Shown here piece after piece: positions 17,262 through 25,443 of a DNA stretch of 64,000 nt. The position numbers and the translations under genes were made by a program. The DNA is from Oscillospiraceae bacterium (lineage in GTDB: Bacteria > Bacillota_A > Clostridia > Oscillospirales > Oscillospiraceae). Location of the stretch: positions 62,001 through 126,000 of the forward strand of contig CADADE010000002.1 in assembly GCA_902786615.1 (NCBI GenBank), given 5' to 3'. Within the stretch, counting starts at the first letter, position 1, and every line of letters starts with the position of its first letter. Under the pieces are notes generated by a model. That model had not been told where the DNA came from, made no database searches, and saw only the letters and a list, made by a program, of their open reading frames with translations.

Positions 17262-17291
17262 TTATCAACATTTTCAACAGCTTTTTCAACA
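17262..17291. other. Cluster of three DnaA-box-like 9-mers in an AT-rich spacer
   Basis: TTATCAACA (17262-17270), TTTTCAACA (17271-17279) and TTTTCAACA (17283-17291) stand in tandem; each differs from common Firmicutes boxes by one or two bases. They lie in the AT-rich gap 17033-17399 between tRNA-Thr and radC, where I recognise no gene. dnaA and dnaN are not nearby, so this need not be an origin. Confidence 0.4.
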
Positions 17292-17399
17292 AGCGAAAAA
17301 GCCGATAAGCGTGGGAAAAAGCGCGCAAACAGCGCGATTCTGTCGAAACCGCAAAGCGTATTGAGTGACAATTCAGAAACAACAAACAGTGAACATAAT

Positions 17400-18086
17400 T
17401 CAACATTGATAAAGGCTCATCATCCCGGAGTCCGCGATGGAAATATAATCCTCATCCGCGACAATGATATGATCCTCAAGACGGATGCCCACGGTATCCA
17501 GCGCGTTATACAGACATCGTGTGAAAATATCGTCCTCTCTGGACGGGATCGCGATCCCGTCCGGGTGGTTATGCGCAATGATGACGGAGCATGCCTTTAC
17601 CTTGAGCGCCTTTTCCACCATGCGGCGGATATTGGCGTCCACGGTATTCACAACGCCTCTGCCCATCTCGGCGCAGCAGATCACCGCGCGCTTGGAATCC
17701 AGGCAGAGCATATACACGACCTCGTCCTGCTCGTTCATAAAATACGGCAGAAGGTATTCTCCCGCGTCCGATGAGCTTCTGATCTGCCTGATTTCCCGGG
17801 ACTTGGACAGGCTGCTCTTTTTCATGATTTCGGGGACCAGCGCAATCAGCGCGGCGGCGTAGTCGCCGATGCCGTCTACCTCGCGCAGATCCTCAATCGG
17901 CGCGGAGAATACGCCGTGCAGGCTCCCGAAGCGTTCCAGCAGGAGATGGGCGGTCTCGTTGGTATCCCGGCGCGGCAGGGCGTAAAAGAGCAGTAGCTCC
18001 AGCGCGTTAATGTCATTCATGCTCTGCAGCCCGTGTTCAAGAAAGCTCTGCCTGAGGCGAGCCCGGTGTCCGTCGTGTACGCCCAT
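17400..18086 (-). CDS. radC: RadC family protein (JAB/MPN+ domain)
   Basis: The 228 residues have the N-terminal helix-hairpin-helix region (about residues 35-85, VDGIGDYAAALIAL) and the C-terminal RadC/JAB metalloprotease-like domain with AHNHPDG near residue 170 and Asp 183 in the SREDD region. The historical DNA-repair role of RadC is doubtful, and the biochemical activity of the family is unsettled. Its length is the family norm. It is the last gene of uvrB-polA-rimI-tsaD-radC, 25 bases after tsaD. Confidence 0.9.
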   Translation of the reverse strand: MGVHDGHRARLRQSFLEHGLQSMNDINALELLLFYALPRRDTNETAHLLLERFGSLHGVFSAPIEDLREVDGIGDYAAALIALVPEIMKKSSLSKSREIRQIRSSSDAGEYLLPYFMNEQDEVVYMLCLDSKRAVICCAEMGRGVVNTVDANIRRMVEKALKVKACSVIIAHNHPDGIAIPSREDDIFTRCLYNALDTVGIRLEDHIIVADEDYISIADSGMMSLYQC

Positions 18087-18111
18087 ATGCCTGTCACCTC
18101 TGTCAAAAAGA

Positions 18112-19113
18112 TCAGATTTCCATTGTCGCGTAAGCGTTCAAATCGCTGCCGGCCCGCACGCCGGCCAGATATTCGTAATAGCCCTGCGCGCCTACCATGG
18201 CGCCGTTGTCTCCGCAGAGCTTCAGCGGCGGGATAAAGAGCTTTCTGTCCTCTTTTTCCGCCTCACGCTTAAAGTCCGCGCGGATGCGGGCGTTGGCGGC
18301 AACGCCGCCTGCGACCACAATTTTGTCATAGCCCAGCTCTTTCGCCGCCTGCATGGTGCGCGGGACGAGGCTGTCGCTCACCGCTTTTGTAAAGGAGGCC
18401 GCGAGGGAAGCGCGGTCGATCTCCTCCCCCTTCTGCTCGGCATTGTGGACAAGATTGATGACCGCGGTCTTGAGGCCGGAGAAGCTCATGTCATAGGGAT
18501 GCCCCTCCACATGCGCCGTCGGGAAAACATATTTGGTATCGTCTCCGCCCTTACTCAGCTCCTCGATCGGTCTTCCGCCGGGATAGGGCAGGCCCAGCAC
18601 ACGGGCGGTCTTGTCAAAGCACTCCCCTGCCGCGTCGTCGCGCGTGCAGCCGAGGATCTTCATATCCGTGTAATCCCGCACATCCACCAGCAGGGAGTTG
18701 CCGCCGGAGATGGCCAGGCAGAGAAACGGCGGCTCCAGCTCGGGATAGGCGAGGTAATTTGCCGCGATATGGCCGCGGATGTGGTGCACCGGGATCAGCG
18801 GCACGTGCAGCGCCGAGGCGCAGGCCTTGGCAAAGTTGACCCCCACCAGCACCGCGCCGATCAGGCCCGGAGCATAGGAGACCGCGACGGCGTCAATATC
18901 CTTTTTTTCGATCCCGGCCGCCTCAATCGCCCGCTGAGCCAGAATGGAGATGGCCTCCACATGGCAGCGGGAGGCGATCTCCGGCACGACGCCGCCGTAG
19001 ACGGCATGCAGCGACGCCTGGGAGAGGATTTGATCGGTGAGGATTTTTCTGCCGTCTTCCACGACCGCCACGGCAGTCTCGTCACAGGTAGATTCAAATG
19101 CAAGTATTTTCAA
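18112..19113 (-). CDS. tsaD: tRNA N6-adenosine threonylcarbamoyltransferase TsaD
   Basis: Transfers threonylcarbamoyl to A37 of ANN-decoding tRNAs, working with TsaB and TsaE, which are not in this window. The 333 residues begin ILAFESTCDETAVAVV. The Fe/Zn-binding motif HHIRGH is at residues 110-115, and AISGGNS and CGDNGAMVGAQG complete the ASKHA fold. It overlaps the end of rimI by 20 bases, the common rimI-tsaD pairing. Confidence 0.96.
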   Translation of the reverse strand: MKILAFESTCDETAVAVVEDGRKILTDQILSQASLHAVYGGVVPEIASRCHVEAISILAQRAIEAAGIEKKDIDAVAVSYAPGLIGAVLVGVNFAKACASALHVPLIPVHHIRGHIAANYLAYPELEPPFLCLAISGGNSLLVDVRDYTDMKILGCTRDDAAGECFDKTARVLGLPYPGGRPIEELSKGGDDTKYVFPTAHVEGHPYDMSFSGLKTAVINLVHNAEQKGEEIDRASLAASFTKAVSDSLVPRTMQAAKELGYDKIVVAGGVAANARIRADFKREAEKEDRKLFIPPLKLCGDNGAMVGAQGYYEYLAGVRAGSDLNAYATMEI

Positions 19114-19570
19114 GCGTATTGCCTCGATTCCAGAATTTTGTCATGATGAGCGCGTCCTCACGCGGGCGCTCATAGTAGTTTTTGCGAAGTCCGACGCGGC
19201 GAAAGCCGTGCTTTTCATACAGCGCAATGGCAGGCGCGTTCCCCGCGCGCACCTCCAGACTCACAAACGAGAGGGCGAGCATTCCGCAGATTTCCTCGAG
19301 CCTTGCAATCAGCGCATCCGCGATTCCCTGCCGCCGCGCTTCCGGCGCGACCGCCACGTTGGAGATGTAGCCCTCATCCAGAACATACATCATTCCCACA
19401 TAGCCGAGGACTTTTCCCCCGGCGTTCAGGGCGGCGATAAACTCATGCTGCTGATCCTTCAGCTGGCTCCTGAGCAGCTCCGCCGACCACGGCATGGAAA
19501 AGCAGCGTTTTTCCAGCTCCTCGATCTGTGGGATATGCTCCGTGCGCACGTCACAGACGCTATATTCCAT
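19094..19570 (-). CDS. rimI: Ribosomal protein bS18 alanine N-acetyltransferase RimI
   Basis: A GNAT acetyltransferase of 158 residues that acetylates a protein N-terminus, by family. The acetyl-CoA motif EARRQGIADALIARL is near residue 78. The C-terminal motif ALYEKHGFRRVGLRKNYY is typical of RimI. ATG 19570 overlaps the polA stop (TGATG), implying coupling. The upstream open extension lies inside polA and is not used. Confidence 0.92.
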   Translation of the reverse strand: MEYSVCDVRTEHIPQIEELEKRCFSMPWSAELLRSQLKDQQHEFIAALNAGGKVLGYVGMMYVLDEGYISNVAVAPEARRQGIADALIARLEEICGMLALSFVSLEVRAGNAPAIALYEKHGFRRVGLRKNYYERPREDALIMTKFWNRGNTLENTCI

Positions 19571-22128
19571 CAGTGCGCCTCCGCCCAGCTGTGCCCGATA
19601 TGCGCCTCGGCAACGAGAGGCACGGAATACTGCACCGCGTTTTCCATCTCCTCTTCCAGAAGCTTCCGCACCAGCTCCGCTTCCGCCCGGGGGCATTCGA
19701 CGATCAGCTCGTCATGTACCTGGAGGATCAGTCTCGCCCGCAGCTTTTCTTCCTGAAGTCTGCGATGGACGTTCACCATGGCAAGCTTGATGACGTCCGC
19801 GGCCGTCCCCTGCACCGGCATATTCAGCGCCACGCGCTCCCCGAAGGAGCGGACGTTGAAGTTCGCGCTCTTGAGCTCCGGCAGATAGCGGCGGCGGTGG
19901 AAAAGCGTCTCCACATACCCGTCCGCCTTTGCCTGGGTTTTGATCTTCTCCATATAGTCGCGCACGCCGTGGTATTTGCTGAGGTAGGCGTCCATATAGG
20001 CCTTGGCCTCATTGGGGAAAACGCCGATGTCCTGCGCCAGGGAGAAGGCCGAAATGCCATACACGATGCCGAAGTTGACCGCCTTGGCGCGGCTGCGGAG
20101 TGTGGGCGTGACCTCTTCTATGGGAACGCCGAATACCTTGGACGCCGTGACGGTATGAAAGTCCTCCCCGCTCAGGAAGGCCTCGCGCATGGCGGCGTCC
20201 CCGGAGATATGGGCCAGCAGCCGCAGCTCGATCTGACTGTAATCCGCGTCCACCAGCACCATGTCCGGCCCCGCGACAAACATCCTGCGGATCTGGGCGC
20301 CGAGCTTTTTGCGCACCGGGATGTTCTGCAGGTTCGGCTCCGTGGACGAAAGCCGCCCCGTCGCCGTGACCGTCATCTGGAAGCTTGAGCGGATGCGCCC
20401 GTCCTCCTCGATGACCTTCAAAAGCCCGTCGGCATAAGTGGATTTGAGCTTGGTGAGCGTGCGGTATTCCAGCACCTCATCCACAATGGGATGCTTGCCC
20501 CGCAGCTTCTCCATCACGTCCACATTGGTGCTCCATCCGGTCTTGGTTTTCTTGCCGGAGGGGAGCATCAGTTCTTCAAACAAAACCTCGCCGAGCTGTT
20601 TGGGCGAGTTGATGTTGAATTCGTGTCCCGCGTGCTGCCAGATGCTGTTCTGCAATCTTTCGATATCGCCGTTCAGACTCTCGCCGAACTCATAGAGCGC
20701 CTGACGGTCCACGCAGAAGCCCGCCTGCTCCATATCCGATAGAACTCTGCAAAGCGGCAGCTCGATCTCATAATAGAGCTTTTCCATGTTAAGTTCTTTG
20801 AGCTTCTCATTCAGCGCCGGATAGAGCCGCCAGATTGCCTCGCTCCCGCCGTACTCCTGTCCGAGCCAGCGCGCGGACACACGGTTCAGGGGATAGTCCC
20901 CCTCATTCGCGTCCAGCAGATAGGCAGCCAGCGCGGTGTCGAAGACAAAGCCCTCCCGGCTCAGCCCCTCGCGCTCCAGCACGTTCATCAGCTCCTTGAC
21001 GTGGTGGCCTGTTTTTTTCTTTCCCGGGTCAAACACAGCCTTTAACAGGGAATTATACCCCTCCCCGCAGGTATTCCACGCGGCGGTGTAAACCGCCGTT
21101 CCGTCGCAAAGCTCGAGGGAATCCAGGCTCTCCGCAAAATCGACCGCGAGAAGCTCCGCCGCTTTCACGGCTTTCAGCAGCGCCGGGAGCGCCGCTTCCT
21201 CTTCGATCCGAACCTGCGGCAGGCGCTCGCCCTGCTCCTGAACGGGAGCCTCCGTGTTCTCCCGAATGCCCCATTTTTCGATAAACTTCTGAAAGCCCAG
21301 GCGCTTGAAGAGCGGATAGAGCGCCGGGGTATAATCCCGGTTCCAGCGGTTTTCCGCAGGGTCGAAATCCATGGGGACCTCTTTCAGGATCGTCGCCAGC
21401 CAGTAGGACATGCGGGCGCTCTGCTCCCCGGCGGCAAGCTTTTTGCGCACGCCCTCCTTCACATCGAGGGCCGCGAGATCTGCATAGATGTTCTCAATCG
21501 TGCCATATTTTCTGACAAGCTCCATTGCGGTCTTCTCGCCGACGCCGGGCACGCCCGGGATATTGTCGGAGCTGTCGCCCATCAGGGCCTTGAGGTCGAC
21601 CATCAGGGGCGGGTCAAAGCCGTATTCCTCGCGGAACACATCGGGCGTATAGTTGATGGTCTCAGTCGCGCCCATGCGGGTCTTGACGTTGCAGACCGTC
21701 GTGGTATCGGTAACGAGCTGGAGACTGTCCTTGTCGCCGGTGACGACGACGCAGTCCCAGCCCTTTTGCGCGCATTTGACGGAGACGGTGCCGAGGATAT
21801 CGTCCGCCTCGTAGCCCGAAAGCTCGTAGCGGCGGATGCCCATGGCGTCCAGCGTTTCTTTCAGAAGCGGCATCTGCTGGGCAAGCTCCTCCGGCATGCC
21901 CTTGCGCTGCGCCTTGTAGCCTTCATACGCCTTGTGGCGGAAGGTGGGCTCGCGCCGGTCAAAGCTCACGCAGACAGCGTCCGGCTTCTGCTCGTCCAGC
22001 ATGCGCTGCAGGATATTCAGAAAGCCAAAAATGGCGTTTGTGGGCGTACCGTCCGGTGCGTTGAGCGTCCGTACCCCGAAGAAGGCGCGGTTGACAATGC
22101 TGTTCCCGTCCAGGATCATGAGTTTCAT
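19570..22128 (-). CDS. polA: DNA polymerase I
   Basis: Repair and Okazaki-fragment polymerase of 852 residues. The 5' nuclease domain occupies about 1-290 (MILDGNSIVNRAFFG, GDKDSLQLV, GVPGVGEKTA). The polymerase domain occupies about 430-852, with DADYSQIELRLLAHISGD and the O-helix RSRAKAVNFGIVYGIS, and VQGTAADVIKLAM and QVHDELIVE near the end. The 3'-5' exonuclease motif I, normally Asp-x-Glu, reads VDFAES, so proofreading is probably lost, as in several Gram-positive Pol I enzymes. GGGGAG lies upstream of ATG 22128. Confidence 0.97.
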   Translation of the reverse strand: MKLMILDGNSIVNRAFFGVRTLNAPDGTPTNAIFGFLNILQRMLDEQKPDAVCVSFDRREPTFRHKAYEGYKAQRKGMPEELAQQMPLLKETLDAMGIRRYELSGYEADDILGTVSVKCAQKGWDCVVVTGDKDSLQLVTDTTTVCNVKTRMGATETINYTPDVFREEYGFDPPLMVDLKALMGDSSDNIPGVPGVGEKTAMELVRKYGTIENIYADLAALDVKEGVRKKLAAGEQSARMSYWLATILKEVPMDFDPAENRWNRDYTPALYPLFKRLGFQKFIEKWGIRENTEAPVQEQGERLPQVRIEEEAALPALLKAVKAAELLAVDFAESLDSLELCDGTAVYTAAWNTCGEGYNSLLKAVFDPGKKKTGHHVKELMNVLEREGLSREGFVFDTALAAYLLDANEGDYPLNRVSARWLGQEYGGSEAIWRLYPALNEKLKELNMEKLYYEIELPLCRVLSDMEQAGFCVDRQALYEFGESLNGDIERLQNSIWQHAGHEFNINSPKQLGEVLFEELMLPSGKKTKTGWSTNVDVMEKLRGKHPIVDEVLEYRTLTKLKSTYADGLLKVIEEDGRIRSSFQMTVTATGRLSSTEPNLQNIPVRKKLGAQIRRMFVAGPDMVLVDADYSQIELRLLAHISGDAAMREAFLSGEDFHTVTASKVFGVPIEEVTPTLRSRAKAVNFGIVYGISAFSLAQDIGVFPNEAKAYMDAYLSKYHGVRDYMEKIKTQAKADGYVETLFHRRRYLPELKSANFNVRSFGERVALNMPVQGTAADVIKLAMVNVHRRLQEEKLRARLILQVHDELIVECPRAEAELVRKLLEEEMENAVQYSVPLVAEAHIGHSWAEAH

Positions 22129-22142
22129 GTGTGTTCTCCCCT

Positions 22143-24107
22143 TCACGCTTCGCCTCTGAGGCGGATGATCTCATCACGAAGCTGCGCGGCGATCTCGTAT
22201 TCGAGCATCTTGGCCGCCTTCTTCATCTGCGTCTCAAGCGAGGCGATCAGTTCCTTGCGTTCGCGCTCCGTCATCTTGACACCCTTGGCCTTGAGCTTGG
22301 GGGCTGCGTCCGTGGAGATTTCCAGCAGCTCCCGCACGCTCTTGACGATGGTCTTCGGGACAATGCCGTTTGCCTCGTTATAGGCCATCTGCTTGGCGCG
22401 GCGGCGCTCCGTCTCGGTGATACAGGCGCGCATGGAGGGCGTGATGGTATCGGCGTACATGATGACAAAGCTCTCGGCGTTGCGCGCGGCGCGCCCGACG
22501 GTCTGGATCAGACTCGTCTCGCTTCTGAGGAAGCCCTCTTTATCGGCGTCCAGAATGGCGACAAGCCCCACTTCTGGGATATCCAGGCCTTCGCGGAGAA
22601 GGTTGATCCCCACCAGCACGTCAAATTCGCCCAATCGGAGGTCACGGATGATTTCCATGCGCTCGATGGTGCTGATGTCATGGTGCATATAACGGCAGCG
22701 GATGCCCGCCCCGGTCAGGTAGGCGGACAGATCCTCCGCCATTTTCTTTGTGAGAGTTGTGACCAGCGTGCGCTGGCCTTTTTCGATTTTGGCGTTGATC
22801 TCCCCGATCAGATCGTCGATCTGCCCCTCCACGGGGCGGACAAAAATCTCCGGGTCCAGAAGCCCGGTGGGGCGGATGATCTGCTCGGCGATCTGCCCGG
22901 CGCGCTCGCGCTCGTAATCCCCGGGCGTGGCGGAAACATAGACCCGCTGGTGGATGCGCTGGGTAAACTCGTCAAATTTCAGCGGGCGGTTATCAAAGGC
23001 GGAGGGCAGGCGGAAGCCGAAGTCCACCAGGGACTCCTTCCTTGCCCGGTCGCCCCGGTACATGGCCCGCACCTGCGGCAGGGTCACGTGGCTTTCGTCC
23101 ACAAAGAGCAGGAAATCCTTGGGGAAATAATCCAGCAGCGTCATGGGCGGGCTGCCGGGCGCACGATTGGAGATGACGCGGGAATAGTTCTCGATGCCGG
23201 TGCAGTAGCCCAGCTCCTGCATCATCTCGATATCATAATCGGTGCGCTGTTTGATGCGCTGCGCTTCCAGCAGCTTCCCGTTATCGGTGAAGAATTTCAC
23301 CCGCTCGTCGCATTCCGTGCGAATGCGCTCGATGGCGCTTGCCATTTTCTCCTTGGTGGTGACGTAGTGGCTGGCGGGATAGATGGCGGCGTGGTTGAGA
23401 TAGCGGGTCGCCGTGCCGGTGACGACGTTGATCTCGCTGATCCGATCTATCTCGTCCCCAAAAAACTCCACCCGGATGGCCTTGTCGTTGGAGTAGGCCG
23501 GGAAGATTTCCAGCGTATCGCCCCGGACGCGGAATTTGTTGCGCTCGAAGGCGATATCGTTGCGCTCATAGCGGATCTCGACCAGCTTTTTGAGAAGCTC
23601 GTCCAAGTCCCGTGTCTGTCCGGGCCGCAGGGAGATCACCATGTTCGCGTAGTCGATGGGGTCGCCGAGGCCGTAGATGCAGGACACGGAGGCCACCACG
23701 ATCACGTCCCGCCGCTCGAAGAGGCTGGAGGTCGCGCTGTGGCGCAGGCGCTCGATCTCGTCATTTATGGAGGCGTCCTTTTCGATATAGGTATCCGTGT
23801 GGGGAATGTAGGCCTCCGGCTGATAATAGTCGTAGTAGGAGACAAAATACTCCACGGCGTTTTCCGGGAAGAACTCCTTGAATTCGCTGCAAAGCTGCGC
23901 GGCGAGCGTCTTGTTATGGGCAAGCACCAGGGTCGGCCGATTGAGCCTTGCGATGACGTTCGCCATGGTGAAGGTTTTGCCCGAGCCGGTCACGCCCAGC
24001 AAAACCTGCTCGTCAATGCCGTTTTCAATGCCGCTGACGAGCGTGTCAATGGCCTCGGGCTGATCCCCGGTGGGTTTATAATCTGAGACAAGCTTGAATC
24101 CGTCCAT
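22143..24107 (-). CDS. uvrB: Excinuclease ABC subunit UvrB
   Basis: The damage-verification helicase of nucleotide excision repair. Residues about 31-45 hold Walker A ([13 protein letters not shown]). The [12 protein letters not shown] hairpin near residue 85 is the damage-probing beta-hairpin. C-terminal helicase motifs ([23 protein letters not shown]) are followed by a UVR motif at the end. The 654 residues match the family. GGGGAG precedes ATG 24107. It heads the uvrB-polA-rimI-tsaD-radC operon; uvrA lies about 14 kb away in another operon. Confidence 0.97.
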   Translation of the reverse strand: MDGFKLVSDYKPTGDQPEAIDTLVSGIENGIDEQVLLGVTGSGKTFTMANVIARLNRPTLVLAHNKTLAAQLCSEFKEFFPENAVEYFVSYYDYYQPEAYIPHTDTYIEKDASINDEIERLRHSATSSLFERRDVIVVASVSCIYGLGDPIDYANMVISLRPGQTRDLDELLKKLVEIRYERNDIAFERNKFRVRGDTLEIFPAYSNDKAIRVEFFGDEIDRISEINVVTGTATRYLNHAAIYPASHYVTTKEKMASAIERIRTECDERVKFFTDNGKLLEAQRIKQRTDYDIEMMQELGYCTGIENYSRVISNRAPGSPPMTLLDYFPKDFLLFVDESHVTLPQVRAMYRGDRARKESLVDFGFRLPSAFDNRPLKFDEFTQRIHQRVYVSATPGDYERERAGQIAEQIIRPTGLLDPEIFVRPVEGQIDDLIGEINAKIEKGQRTLVTTLTKKMAEDLSAYLTGAGIRCRYMHHDISTIERMEIIRDLRLGEFDVLVGINLLREGLDIPEVGLVAILDADKEGFLRSETSLIQTVGRAARNAESFVIMYADTITPSMRACITETERRRAKQMAYNEANGIVPKTIVKSVRELLEISTDAAPKLKAKGVKMTERERKELIASLETQMKKAAKMLEYEIAAQLRDEIIRLRGEA

Positions 24108-24142
24108 ACGCGCTCCCCTTTCATACGGCAAATAACTGTAAT

Positions 24143-24171
24143 ATTATAGCATATCTCCCGGCTTATCACAA
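24143..24171 (-). promoter_or_regulatory. Predicted promoter of the uvrB operon
   Basis: TTGTGA and TATAAT are 17 bases apart, with TGC before the -10. It lies 36 bases before uvrB. No clear SOS (LexA) box overlaps it. Confidence 0.7.
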
Positions 24172-24177
24172 GCGTCA

Positions 24178-24206
24178 TGACCTGTTTTTCTGCTGAAAAC
24201 AGGTCA
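24178..24206. repeat. Perfect 11-bp inverted repeat just upstream of the uvrB promoter
   Basis: TGACCTGTTTT and AAAACAGGTCA enclose TCTGCTG. The repeat ends six bases from the uvrB -35 hexamer and follows the stop of the small secreted-protein gene. It could terminate that gene, though it lacks a good T-tract, or act as an operator for uvrB. Confidence 0.6.
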
Positions 24207-24243
24207 AACGGGGCGGTGTTTCCTACACGCGCCCCGCTTGTCG

Positions 24244-24603
24244 TCATGTTTCAATGCGGATCAGTCCTGTCGCCTCCTGGGACACGTTGCCCGCGTCGTC
24301 GATCACCCGGAAGCCGAAATAGTCCCGGCCTTTTCTGTTCGGCCGCGGCGTATAGAGAAAGCTGCCGTCCTCCGTGAGGATCAGCTCACCCTTTCTCGGC
24401 TTCGTTGTGAGCTCAAAGCGCTTTACATCGTTGTCCGCGTCCCGCGCCCGCAGCCGCCCTGCCGTCGGGGCGTTTCTCTTCGTGCTGAACTCGATATTCT
24501 CCGCGATCGGCACGCTGCCTTCGGCGCTTGCCTCCGCGGCGAGCGTAAAGCTGAACAGCAGCATCAGCATGATGGCCGCCAGGGAAATGGATACTCTCTT
24601 CAA
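24244..24603 (-). CDS. Small secreted protein with an Ig-like/cadherin-like fold
   Basis: A 119-residue exported protein. The N-terminus has a lysine-arginine start, a hydrophobic core (ISLAAIMLMLLFSFTLA) and a likely signal peptidase site near AEASA. The mature part, RDADNDVKRFELTTKPRKGEL then DGSFLYTPRPNRKGRDYFGFRVID, matches the repeated Ig-like modules of bacterial adhesins (VCBS/cadherin-like 'DxD' and 'G.F.Y.P' pattern) as a single unit. GGAGG lies six bases before a TTG start at 24603; a GTG two codons earlier touches that site and is less likely. No partner is evident. Confidence 0.7.
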   Translation of the reverse strand: MKRVSISLAAIMLMLLFSFTLAAEASAEGSVPIAENIEFSTKRNAPTAGRLRARDADNDVKRFELTTKPRKGELILTEDGSFLYTPRPNRKGRDYFGFRVIDDAGNVSQEATGLIRIET

Positions 24604-24729
24604 AGTCACCCCTCCGTTTCGTAGTGACCTTAGCTTTTGCGCGATCGCATTCTTTATGCAAATAAAGCTTTCCTTTCGTCCGCGCTTGTGTTAAGATAAG
24701 AGTATCATCGAATAAACAGAGGTGCCGAT

Positions 24730-25389
24730 ATGGAATTAAGCGCTCCCGCACTCTGGATCAACCAGACCTTCAACAGCTTCGATGTGGGCATCACCACCTT
24801 CGTCCACAAGCTGCAGGAGCTGGCAGGTCCCTTCTTTACTCCCTTCTTTGAATGCGTGTCCATTCTCGGAAAGGGCGGAATCTTTCTGATTCTCCTTTCG
24901 CTGCTGCTCATGTTCTTCCATCCTACCCGGCGCTTCGGCACGGCCATGCTGCTGGGTCTTGCGCTCGGGGCAATTGTCACGAACCTGATTTTGAAGCCCT
25001 GGATCGCCCGCCCGCGCCCCTATGCGGATCAGGCGAGCGTCTATTATCAGTATTGGCTGACCGTCGGGCAGAATGTGGAGAGCGACAAGAGCTTTCCCTC
25101 CGGCCACACCACAGCCGCCTTTGACAGCATGGTGCCTGTCTGTCTGATTTCAAAGAAAAAGCGCCTCAAGGCCATTGCGATCTGCTTTATGATCCTGATG
25201 GGCATTGCGCGCATTTACCTCTGCGTCCACTTCCCCAGCGACGTGCTGGGCGGCGCGATCGTCGGCATAGCGGCCGGTTGCCTCGGCACCGTGATCGCAA
25301 AAAAGCTGCCGCGCAAGTGGTACAGCTGGGACGCGCTGGAAAAACGCCATACAAAACAACAGACCGGCAAACACGAAATCGTCAAATAA
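24730..25389 (+). CDS. PAP2-family membrane phosphatase
   Basis: A 219-residue membrane protein with about five or six hydrophobic segments. The three PAP2 motifs are present: KPWIARPRPYA near residue 90, PSGHTTAAF near residue 123 and RIYLCVHFPSDVLGG near residue 160, which give the catalytic His residues. It would hydrolyse lipid phosphates, perhaps undecaprenyl pyrophosphate or phosphatidylglycerol phosphate. A BacA-type UppP is also encoded in this window. The gene stands alone between a divergent gene and a terminator. Confidence 0.88.
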   Translation: MELSAPALWINQTFNSFDVGITTFVHKLQELAGPFFTPFFECVSILGKGGIFLILLSLLLMFFHPTRRFGTAMLLGLALGAIVTNLILKPWIARPRPYADQASVYYQYWLTVGQNVESDKSFPSGHTTAAFDSMVPVCLISKKKRLKAIAICFMILMGIARIYLCVHFPSDVLGGAIVGIAAGCLGTVIAKKLPRKWYSWDALEKRHTKQQTGKHEIVK

Positions 25390-25396
25390 AATTGTA

Positions 25397-25430
25397 AGGG
25401 GTATAGCAAACGGATGCTATACCCCTCATT
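25397..25430. terminator. Terminator hairpin between PAP2 gene and rqcH
   Basis: AGGGGTATAGC and GCTATACCCCT form an 11-bp stem. The T-tract is weak on the plus side and better on the minus side. Confidence 0.65.
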
Positions 25431-25443
25431 TATTGCATCGGAT

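Noticed and set aside
17162..17371. A 69-codon minus-strand frame in the gap downstream of radC
   Set aside because: No ribosome site, no recognisable family, and it covers the DnaA-box-like cluster.
17033..17399. The AT-rich gap as the chromosomal origin oriC
   Set aside because: Only three divergent DnaA-like 9-mers, with no dnaA, dnaN, rpmH or gyrase genes nearby; reported only as a site cluster.
22131..24086. A 651-codon plus-strand open frame
   Set aside because: Antisense to uvrB over its full length, with no family signature and no ribosome site.
24108..24177. LexA/SOS box at the uvrB promoter
   Set aside because: I see no CGAAC-N4-GTTCG-type palindrome here.
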